Positions 17,137 through 24,872 of a DNA stretch of 40,211 bases are shown here, in pieces (the stretch's first letter is position 1; each line of letters opens with the position of its first letter). Source of the stretch: an uncultured Granulicella sp. (GTDB lineage Bacteria > Acidobacteriota > Terriglobia > Terriglobales > Acidobacteriaceae); the NCBI GenBank assembly GCA_937873145.1, contig CALMVK010000339.1, positions 8,640 through 48,850 of the forward strand, given 5' to 3'. The position numbers and the translations under genes were made by a program. A model generated the notes under the pieces. The model searched no databases. It saw nothing but the letters and a program-made list of their open reading frames with translations, and was not told the origin of the DNA.

Positions 17137-18066
17137 ATGGCCAAGACCATAGGGGTAGTGCTTTCTGAACGAATTGCTGCGGGGCTGATCGTCGATCACC
17201 GGATTGTGGGCGCGCTGCGCCTCTATCCCCACGAGAGCGATAACGAGTCCGGGCTGGTGGAGATGCACACAGAGGGGCTGATCGAGGCGATCTGTGAGCA
17301 GGTGATCTTGACCGCGGGTGCGAAGGATGCGGGCTGCTCTGAGCTGACCGCGGTAGGCGTGGCGCTCCCGGGATTGATCCGAAACGGCGTGGTGGAAGAG
17401 GCACCAAACTTCCCGCAACTCAAGGGCGCGCGTATCGCTGAGTTGCTCTCGACGCAACTGCATGCGCATGGCCTGAGGGTGCCGGTGAGTGTGGCCAACG
17501 ACGCGGATAGCGTGGCTGCTGGTTTGGCGGCGGCGCAAGGCAAACTGGACTCGCTGATCCGCGTGTGGACCTTAGGCGTGGGAATCGGCTATGGCCGGTA
17601 TCCTTTCGCTCCGGGAGTGTGGGAGGGCGGCCACACTGTGGTGACGCTCGACGACAAGGAACAGTTTTGTGGGTGCGGCGGACGCGGACACATTGAGGGC
17701 ATCATGGGTCATCGCGCGATGCGCCTACGCTTCCTGGATATGGAGCCGGAAGAGGTGTTTGAAGAAGCCCGGAACCGCGACTCGCAAGGTAAAAACAAGG
17801 AGCGCTGCCTGGCGTTTGTGAAGCTTTGGCACAAGGCGCTGGCGGCGGGCACGGCCACGTCCATCCACATGGACGGGCCGGGCAAGTTTCTGCTGACGGG
17901 CTTCAACACGCGCTTTATCGACTTGGCGATGCTAAAGGACTACGTCAACCAGATGGTGAAGATGAGCCCATTACAGGGCTATACGCTTGAGATCGTTGAG
18001 GACATTCCGGAGACGCGGGTGATTGGCACGGCAGTGATGGCAGAGCAGGCCGTGCATGCAGGCTGA
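17137..18066 (+). CDS. ROK-family protein (atypical, lacks DxGGT motif)
   Basis: 'VGVALPGLIRNGVVEEAPNFPQLKG ... VSVANDADSVAAGLAAAQG ... VWEGGHTVV ... QFCGCGGRGHIEGIMG' match the ROK fold; probable start MAKTIGVVL at 17137. Confidence 0.75.
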   Translation: MAKTIGVVLSERIAAGLIVDHRIVGALRLYPHESDNESGLVEMHTEGLIEAICEQVILTAGAKDAGCSELTAVGVALPGLIRNGVVEEAPNFPQLKGARIAELLSTQLHAHGLRVPVSVANDADSVAAGLAAAQGKLDSLIRVWTLGVGIGYGRYPFAPGVWEGGHTVVTLDDKEQFCGCGGRGHIEGIMGHRAMRLRFLDMEPEEVFEEARNRDSQGKNKERCLAFVKLWHKALAAGTATSIHMDGPGKFLLTGFNTRFIDLAMLKDYVNQMVKMSPLQGYTLEIVEDIPETRVIGTAVMAEQAVHAG

Positions 18067-18158
18067 GGCACTTTCTTGTGAGTCGGAGGTAGTCCGAGTC
18101 TGCCCTCTTAGGCGAAGAAAACTGGATGCGGTGGGCAAGTATTGCTGCCGAAGAAAGA

Positions 18159-18190
18159 ACCTCGCCGGAGGAGTGTGTCTCCGGCGAGGT
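18159..18190 (-). terminator. Strong hairpin terminator for the ferritin-like gene, between convergent genes
   Basis: acctcgccggag(gagtgtgt)ctccggcgaggt, 12-bp perfect stem, followed on the minus strand by tctttctt. Confidence 0.8.
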
Positions 18191-18217
18191 CATTTGCAAT
18201 AAGGTTGAAGCCGACGA

Positions 18218-19123
18218 TCAAGCGAAGCCGACAGGCTGCGTGCCGAGGTTGGCAGAGGTGGCGGGAGGAGCGCTCGGCGTTCCGGAGAAGGCTCCGTTGA
18301 CGCCCAGCGGGAAGAAGCCTCCCTGGGTGAGGCCCGCGCCGCCGTAGCCCAAAGTGAGCACCTGGGGGACGGTGCGGATGGCAGGAAGCCCGTTCGAGAT
18401 GTTGATGGGCAGGTACTGATTTTGCGCTCCCACAGGAGGAGGAACCAAGTCGGCACCATCCAGCACGGGGGTCGTAACGTTGAGGCGGGCAATCTGGGTA
18501 TGCAGGCTTCCAACGTGCAGGGCTTCCGTGGCGAGAATGCGGGCCGCGGTCTGGATGACGATGGGCGTGCTGAGCAGGTAAGCCGCGCCTCCGTATGCCG
18601 AAACGCCGATGTCCTCGAAGATGCGCGCGAGGCTGAGGTACTCGCTCTCACTGCCAAAGCCGAAGCCGAGCGCGGTGAGATTGATGTTGGGCTTGGCGAT
18701 GGCGAGCGAGCCGAGGAAGGAGCGCAGCAGGACGACGTGGGCGCGCTCGTCAGAACCGATTTCAGCGGTGATGGCTGGCGTGAAGACGAGCGAGTTGGAG
18801 AGGGTGACCTTGCTGCCGTTCGTAGTGACCCCGCCGCTTGGGTTGTTCCCGCCGTTCGCGACGCCCGAGACTCCGATGCCAAACTGCTCGATACCAAAGC
18901 CATACTGGCCGTAGGTGTAGAACTCGGCTTCGAGGTATTCGAGGTTGAGGGCGAAGTTGAGGACGTTGACTTCGGTGGTGGTGGGTCCGGAGGACTGGGC
19001 TTCGGCTTCTGACGCGGTGACTCCCATCGCGGTGACGGCTGCGGTGGCGACTCCGAGAGTTTTGAGGAATTTGCGGCGATTGGATGAGGCCGCGACGACT
19101 TCTTCGATGATGCGCTTCGACAT
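18218..19123 (-). CDS. Tat-exported ferritin-like domain protein
   Basis: Tat motif 'SNRRKFLKTLGVATAAVTAMGVTASEAEA'; ferritin-like ligand pattern 'LEYLEAEFY ... DERAH ... IFEDIG ... TEALHVGSLH'; AAGGAG SD. Confidence 0.85.
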   Translation of the reverse strand: MSKRIIEEVVAASSNRRKFLKTLGVATAAVTAMGVTASEAEAQSSGPTTTEVNVLNFALNLEYLEAEFYTYGQYGFGIEQFGIGVSGVANGGNNPSGGVTTNGSKVTLSNSLVFTPAITAEIGSDERAHVVLLRSFLGSLAIAKPNINLTALGFGFGSESEYLSLARIFEDIGVSAYGGAAYLLSTPIVIQTAARILATEALHVGSLHTQIARLNVTTPVLDGADLVPPPVGAQNQYLPINISNGLPAIRTVPQVLTLGYGGAGLTQGGFFPLGVNGAFSGTPSAPPATSANLGTQPVGFA

Positions 19124-19173
19124 AAAACTCCTTGACGAGGGGTTAGTTCGCCGATAAGACAGGTGAATGTTCG

Positions 19174-19758
19174 TTATGCGGTGCGGCGCCGGCGTCCCAG
19201 CAAAGCAAGCGCGGGCGGAAGAACGAGCAGCAGGGTAGACGGCTCCGGGGTGACAGCAGCGGCGTTGGTTGCGGCGTTGGTTACAGTTACGCTGTAGTTG
19301 GCAGTCGTTTGGGCGCAGGTGATGTCGTTGTAGAACATTCCTCCGGGTACACCGCAGTCCGAGCCGGTGATGGAGGGATTGGAGGCGAACAGAAATCCTG
19401 CGGCCAGATTGCCGATAGCCACGTTCGGGAACTCGGTCAGGTCGAGCACGTAATTCCCGGCACTGAGCGTGTCGGTGAGTGCGACATCGCTGAAACCGGT
19501 GTTGGAACCGCTGAAATCGACGACATTCCCGGTTACGGTATTGAACAGCGTAAGTACCGGCACGATGCCACCGCTGGCGAAGGAGGTAGTGGTGAAGGTG
19601 TAGTTTTGCGCAGAGGTCAGGGTGAGCGGGTCACTGATGACGGTGTTGTCGGCGGTGAAGGTTCCGGAGAGGGTGGTGGTACTGGCATGAGCCTGCGTAA
19701 GGGTAGTGACACCCAGCACAGCAAGCGCAAGGCGAGACGCAAAGCGGCAAAGGTTCAT
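19174..19758 (-). CDS. PEP-CTERM sorting-domain protein
   Basis: N-terminal signal peptide; C-terminus 'TPEPSTLLLVLPPALALLGRRRRTA' (PEP motif + TM + Arg-rich tail). Confidence 0.88.
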   Translation of the reverse strand: MNLCRFASRLALAVLGVTTLTQAHASTTTLSGTFTADNTVISDPLTLTSAQNYTFTTTSFASGGIVPVLTLFNTVTGNVVDFSGSNTGFSDVALTDTLSAGNYVLDLTEFPNVAIGNLAAGFLFASNPSITGSDCGVPGGMFYNDITCAQTTANYSVTVTNAATNAAAVTPEPSTLLLVLPPALALLGRRRRTA

Positions 19759-19826
19759 AGGAAATCTCCGGACGGCAAACGAGGGTGAGAGTGGGCTGAG
19801 ATGGGGCGTAAATCAGAATTCAGGTA

Positions 19827-19889
19827 AAACGAAAAGCGCCGAGATAAGTCATTCTGTTTGGCTGCGCCTGCCGTCTGCTTATCTGGCGC
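19827..19889 (-). promoter_or_regulatory. Structured U-tract hairpin in the region upstream of the PEP-CTERM gene (attenuator/terminator candidate)
   Basis: Minus strand: gcgcc-agataag (29-nt loop) cttatct-c-ggcgc then ttttcgtttt; ends about 70 nt before the start codon. Confidence 0.5.
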
Positions 19890-20163
19890 AGTACGGGAAG
19901 CGCTCCTGGAGATCAAGCTGAGGCCTGCAGATTTCCCCGAACGAAAGCTGCCGCAACGCTCTCTTTTTACTACGTCTGAAACAGGAAGGGAGCCGGTTGA
20001 GGCCTATAGGAGGAGGAATGTCGTCCTCAAACGACCTCTAGAATCCAAAGCAGCGGCTTGCACGTAGAGCAGACTCCAGTTGATCTTTGGGGCGAGCGAT
20101 TGACCTGAGGATGAGAGATGTCGACAATGCTTGGCTCGTCTAGAAAGCAAGAGCGTGCCTGGA

Positions 20164-20193
20164 GGGAAGGCTACGAGTGCGTAGCCCATTCCC
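20164..20193. other. Hairpin: 11 paired positions with a 2-nt bulge
   Basis: gggaaggctac(gagtgc)gtagcc-ca-ttccc. Confidence 0.55.
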
Positions 20194-20210
20194 TGGGTGG
20201 AGTAAGCTGA

Positions 20211-20253
20211 AATTAGGATTAGATCCTAATTATAAATATCTTTATAAATATCT
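20211..20253. repeat. AT-rich element: 9-bp palindrome (aattaggat-tag-atcctaatt) followed by tandem tataaatatct repeats
   Basis: aattaggat 20211-20219 / atcctaatt 20223-20231; tataaatatct at 20231-20241 and 20243-20253. Confidence 0.75.
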
Positions 20254-21282
20254 AAGAGGAGCGTGAGCAAGCAGTAAGTCTTTTAACATACTGCCCAAGC
20301 CGCTGTAGTTTGAGTATTGCGCATATAGCTTGCGTTTACGAAAGATCGACACCGCTCGCTGAGTTCGCTTCGCTGGCAGGTTTGAACGGAAGGCAAGATA
20401 ATTTGCAAATTGCCGGTAGGCACTTAGGCGATCACTTCCTTGAGATTCTAGCTGAGCTTCAGCAAAGCGAGTGCATACTACCTGAATCAGGGTAGCTGCC
20501 TTATGGATCTCATTCCAGTGTTTCTCGTGAGCGCACCCTGCGTCAAGAAACATATGCAGAGAAAGCTTAAGTCTTCCTATTGCGGAGATCTGCTGCGTGC
20601 TTCCAACCTGCTGCGATGCATGCAGGCGATAGCAGATGAGATTTTGCTTAAGTGGATACAGCTCGGAGAACAAGGGCACGGACGCGGCGAGCCATTCATC
20701 ATGAATCCAGCCCTCTCCCACGGGAAAGCAAAGATCTCGCAGGAAAGTACGAAACATGACGGTCGCTCCTGTAACAAATCGAAGCTGAACGCAGACGAGA
20801 TAGTCCTTTGCAGCAAGTCTTTGCTGAATGATGTCTGAGAAACCAAAGCTCGTCCAGAGATTACCCGGGAGAGGCTTACTCTGATCATCGATTAGAGTTC
20901 CATCAGAGAAGGTCATCCCTACTTCGGGATGCTCTAGCAAAAGTTTTTCAGAGTGTTGCAGGCGAGAGGCATGCCAAAGATCGTCTTGATCCGCAAGCGC
21001 GATCAGTGTCCCGCTGCACAGATGGATTGCCTGTAGAAAGTTCTGAGTGGAGCCAAGCTTACTCTTGTTTTCCATCACCGTAACCGGAAACGGCGCCTGC
21101 TCGGCGAACGCCCGTAGCAGAATGAGTGTATTGTCGGACGAGTTGTCGTCGCACACAATGAGTTCATCCGGAAGGCGAGTCTGGTTGAGGATACTGTCAA
21201 GCTGTTCCGGTAAGAAGCGCTCTCCATTGTAGGTGCAGAGGGCAACCGATATGCGCGCGTGTGGAGGAGTTTCAGTACGCAT
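20242..21282 (-). CDS. GT2-family glycosyltransferase
   Basis: 'ISVALCTYNGERFLPEQLDSILNQTRLPDELIVCDDNSSDNT...ALADQDDLW...GWIHDEWLAASV' (GT-A fold, DQDD). Confidence 0.93.
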   Translation of the reverse strand: MRTETPPHARISVALCTYNGERFLPEQLDSILNQTRLPDELIVCDDNSSDNTLILLRAFAEQAPFPVTVMENKSKLGSTQNFLQAIHLCSGTLIALADQDDLWHASRLQHSEKLLLEHPEVGMTFSDGTLIDDQSKPLPGNLWTSFGFSDIIQQRLAAKDYLVCVQLRFVTGATVMFRTFLRDLCFPVGEGWIHDEWLAASVPLFSELYPLKQNLICYRLHASQQVGSTQQISAIGRLKLSLHMFLDAGCAHEKHWNEIHKAATLIQVVCTRFAEAQLESQGSDRLSAYRQFANYLAFRSNLPAKRTQRAVSIFRKRKLYAQYSNYSGLGSMLKDLLLAHAPLRYL

Positions 21283-21357
21283 TATCCTGCCGCTCGAGCT
21301 ATTCCGGTTTGATGGCGTGGAATCACACGTGTTTGCGCTATCGTGTACACAGCGTCT

Positions 21358-22893
21358 ATGTTATCGACCCGAAAACTTTTACAAGGTTCTGCATCCAATC
21401 TGCTCCGGCTTTTTCTTTCCATTTTGGTGGCGGCGGTTCTTCCTCCACTGTTGATCCACCATCTTTCTCAGGCTGAGTATGGTGCATGGGTCCTTATTCT
21501 TCAGTTAGGTTCTTACATCAATTTACTTGATTTCGGACTTCAGACCGTTATCAGTAAGTTGATTGCCGAGAACGATGCGCTTGGCGATGGAGAAGCAAAC
21601 CATCACTTATTGAGCACCTCCTTCAATGTGCTGGCTGGAGTAGCCTGCCTGGGCACATGTCTCGTCCTGATCATGGTCTGGCGTGTCCCGCAGCTTTTTC
21701 ACCAGATGCCTTATGAGCTTCTGCCAAAAGTGCGACTTGGATTGCTGGTAATCGGCACATCCGCCGCCTTCGCACTTCCCTTCAATCCCTTTCTTTCCGT
21801 TTTTACCGGTTTGCAGGAGTATGGTTTTCCTACCGTTCTTGCTCTGTCGAGTCGTCTCATCTCGGCAGCAACTCTTATTGTGCTCGTCTTATTGCACGGT
21901 GGATTGCTTCCACTTACATTCGCTTTGGCCCTTGTTAACGTAGTTACAGCAATAGCACAGTTTTATGGCTGGAAGCACTATGTGAGTCAACGCATTTCTT
22001 TCTCTTTCAAGCGCTTCCATCCCAGTGCGGCGCGCCTGCTGCTTAAATCCGGTGGGGTCCTTGCTATCTGGACCATCGGCGGTCTCTTCGTCAATGGCTT
22101 CGACCTGCTGATTGTTGGTCATTTCGACTATGCAAACACAGGATTTTACGCGATCGCGGCAAGTGCTACCAACTTTTTGCTGATGATTCTCTCGAGTCTT
22201 TTCTCTCCTTTGCTGCCTGCCGTGTCTTCCATGCAGGCTGCAAGTACGCCCGTGGAGATTGGCAATCTCACTCTTCGTTATTCACGCTACTGCACGATCT
22301 GCCTTCTTGCGATTAGCCTTCCTCTTCTAGTTGGAGCTTTTCCACTCCTGTCCCTTTGGGTAGGCAGAACTTATGCTTTGAAGACGGTTCCCTTTCTTGA
22401 GTGGCTGGTGTTAGGCAACTGCGTCCGCCAACTTGCCTACCCCTATTCTCTTGTGATTATTGCGACAGGCAAACAGCACCTTGCCACACTGGCGACCGTG
22501 GCTGAAGCCGTTATCAACTTAGCTGTCAGCGTATGGCTTGCACACAAAATCGGTGCTATCGGTGTCGCGTACGGTACTTTGGCTGGAGCTTTTGTAAGTC
22601 TTGGGCTTCATCTTTTGGTGAGCATGCGTCGTACCCATTCTGTCATTGACTTCCCTGTTTCCAGGTTTCTGACGCATAGCTTGTTGCGTCCACTTACCTG
22701 CGTTTTACCTTTGCTTTTCCTAGTTCACTCCTGGAACAGGCTCGCGCTTTTACCAGCTAAGTCTAGTCTGCTTGCAGCTTGGATCGTTGCTACTACAGCA
22801 CTGCTTTACTTTATCGCTCTTACTCCATTGGACCGGAAAGAGATACTTAGACACTTTCAAAAAATAAATCCAAGCGCAAGAGAAGCGGACTGA
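21358..22893 (+). CDS. Polysaccharide flippase-like membrane protein (second in window)
   Basis: About 12-14 hydrophobic segments; 'ASNLLRLFLSILVAAVLPPLLIHHLSQAEYGAWVLILQLGSYINLLDFGLQTVISKLIAEND'. Confidence 0.88.
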   Translation: MLSTRKLLQGSASNLLRLFLSILVAAVLPPLLIHHLSQAEYGAWVLILQLGSYINLLDFGLQTVISKLIAENDALGDGEANHHLLSTSFNVLAGVACLGTCLVLIMVWRVPQLFHQMPYELLPKVRLGLLVIGTSAAFALPFNPFLSVFTGLQEYGFPTVLALSSRLISAATLIVLVLLHGGLLPLTFALALVNVVTAIAQFYGWKHYVSQRISFSFKRFHPSAARLLLKSGGVLAIWTIGGLFVNGFDLLIVGHFDYANTGFYAIAASATNFLLMILSSLFSPLLPAVSSMQAASTPVEIGNLTLRYSRYCTICLLAISLPLLVGAFPLLSLWVGRTYALKTVPFLEWLVLGNCVRQLAYPYSLVIIATGKQHLATLATVAEAVINLAVSVWLAHKIGAIGVAYGTLAGAFVSLGLHLLVSMRRTHSVIDFPVSRFLTHSLLRPLTCVLPLLFLVHSWNRLALLPAKSSLLAAWIVATTALLYFIALTPLDRKEILRHFQKINPSAREAD

Positions 22894-24747
22894 CTACCTG
22901 CTTTGGCGCGAACGAAGTTGAACTGGTGAATAGAAGCGAAGCTCAACGCTACCGGTGAAATTTGAGCGGGAAGTTTGCTCCAGCAGAGGAAAGTTCCATC
23001 GTTCGTATTGCCCCAATGCATTCACCTCAATTTCAGGACGTATCCTCCACGAGGCGTTCGCTCCATAATCGTTGTTGTTGCCGCCCCCATAGAGAGAGGG
23101 GTCGAGTACCATTTTTCGATAGAAAATGCCTATTCTTTTTTCTGGGGAGGCCCAATACGTGGTCGATGCTTGCCCGCCAATGCCTTGGCGGCCGATCCAA
23201 CTGCCGAGAATCTGTCCATAGTTGGTGTAACCCTCGGGATAGTGAGTGTTGGCATAGTAGAAGCCCTGGTATGGGGCTTTTGGTAAATCTGTATAGGCTG
23301 CCTCAAACCGGGCATCCAGCTTATGGAGCTTTGGCAACTCTGAAAGGTAAATTCCAGGATCCCAGGCAAATCGAGCTACAAATTTGCCTTCGATTGGATC
23401 GTCCCACGCCATTCCTTCACTGTAAACCTGGATAGCTCGTCGGAATCCAGGGAGGTGGTAGCTGAGGTTTACCTCAGTGACTCGTTTTCCCGGATCTACC
23501 GCTTGACCGTTGCCGAAGATGGAGAAGCTATGCGCGAAGGTTCCGAAAGTAAGTGGCCGACCGTAGCCGGCGAAGATTGTGGTATGCGCCAGACCTAACT
23601 CAAAGTTCTCGGTAGGCTTGACGGTCAGGTGTACTCCCCATAGGTAAGGTGGAGGGGTAAGCGCGACATTCTGACTTCCGTAAGGAATAAAGTTTGGGCC
23701 AAGGGCGACAAAATGAATGCCACCCTGTCTAGCCATGAAGAAGTCGAAGTGGACCGGGCCTAAGACGTGTAGCGCACCGGGCAAGTGGCCAGGTTTGACG
23801 CGATCGACGCGAAGCATGGGAAGAGGGGCTGCGTTGGTGGACAGGATCAGGGAAGTGCTGCGATCCGGCCCCCACCACAGGCTCTGCTGCCCGAACGTGA
23901 ACTGCCAGTTATGGACGTTGAGGGCGACATAGGCGTCCAGCGGGCGTAAGCGGTTTGTGTTGCCAAAGCGTAGATTCCAGCCAAATGGAATGACATCGCC
24001 GCCGGCGATGAAGCTTTGCACTGACGGAGTGTACATCTGAAGAGGAAGCGCTGAGGCGTACTGATACTCGCCGCGGAAGTAAGCGGCAAACGGACCGGCG
24101 GTGCCCCGGAGAGCAAACCCACTGATCTCGTTGCCACCTTTTCCGTACGGACGGCCGAAATCATCGACCAGCGTTTGCGAGAAGTGGTATCCGTCACGCA
24201 GCGGAGTTCCGCCAATTGCAGTGACTCGCGTGTAGGCATTGTCTAACTGGACTTCCTGATTTTCTTCTCCGGAAATGATGCGACCTTCGTCGGCGAACTC
24301 GTTATCGAGCGAGGCAAGTAGTGACTCGCCTATGTCATCCATCTCAAAATATTGCTCGTGAGCTTCGGCGACGAGTCGCGCTCCTTCCAGGCGAGTCCAC
24401 GGCCTAACCATTGCAGTGCTATCCGGGAGATAGCCCAAGGCTGCAAGACGGTCGAATGCAGAGTAGGTCCAGTTATCGAGAGGGATGTAGGTTGAGCCTT
24501 TGTATTGTGTGCTGGAGTCTGTTTGCGCATCTACATTGCGTGCCGCAGGAAGAGCTTGAGCTGCGAGTGTAGGCACAGTGCCAATGCTAGTTAAGGCCTG
24601 TGAAGTGGAAGCTGCAGCGAATTTTTTTTCGACAATAGAAGAGGTTGTAAAAAGAAGCTGAGGTGATTTGTAATAGAAATCCTGTCCCAGGCTGTACGAG
24701 GAGCCTGCGATCATCCATAAGAATAAAATCCAGAAACGCACCTTCAC
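22894..24747 (-). CDS. Capsule-assembly Wzi-like outer membrane protein with N-terminal SLH-like segment
   Basis: Signal peptide; 'YIPLDNWTYSAFDRLAALGYLPDSTAMVRPWTRLEGARLVAEA' then beta-rich barrel 'NWQFTFGQQSLWWGPDRSTSLILSTNAAPLPMLRVDRVKPGHLPGALHVLGPVHFDFFMAR'. Confidence 0.85.
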   Translation of the reverse strand: MKVRFWILFLWMIAGSSYSLGQDFYYKSPQLLFTTSSIVEKKFAAASTSQALTSIGTVPTLAAQALPAARNVDAQTDSSTQYKGSTYIPLDNWTYSAFDRLAALGYLPDSTAMVRPWTRLEGARLVAEAHEQYFEMDDIGESLLASLDNEFADEGRIISGEENQEVQLDNAYTRVTAIGGTPLRDGYHFSQTLVDDFGRPYGKGGNEISGFALRGTAGPFAAYFRGEYQYASALPLQMYTPSVQSFIAGGDVIPFGWNLRFGNTNRLRPLDAYVALNVHNWQFTFGQQSLWWGPDRSTSLILSTNAAPLPMLRVDRVKPGHLPGALHVLGPVHFDFFMARQGGIHFVALGPNFIPYGSQNVALTPPPYLWGVHLTVKPTENFELGLAHTTIFAGYGRPLTFGTFAHSFSIFGNGQAVDPGKRVTEVNLSYHLPGFRRAIQVYSEGMAWDDPIEGKFVARFAWDPGIYLSELPKLHKLDARFEAAYTDLPKAPYQGFYYANTHYPEGYTNYGQILGSWIGRQGIGGQASTTYWASPEKRIGIFYRKMVLDPSLYGGGNNNDYGANASWRIRPEIEVNALGQYERWNFPLLEQTSRSNFTGSVELRFYSPVQLRSRQSR

Positions 24748-24872
24748 CTACCCTGAACACGCTTAGAAAATCGGGGAACTATTCATTCTCGCTTCTATTA
24801 CAAAGGAGAGTAACACAAGACTCTTTAGGTTTATGGGCCAGGCAGTCTATGTAGGCTTGCAACTTTCTGCGT

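Noticed and set aside
20147-20161. Sigma-54-like -24/-12 sequence on the minus strand (ggcacgctcttgc) upstream of the PEP-CTERM gene
   Set aside because: Attractive because PEP-CTERM loci can be RpoN-controlled, but there are only 9 nt between the GG and GC elements instead of the required 10, and it is about 390 bp from the gene
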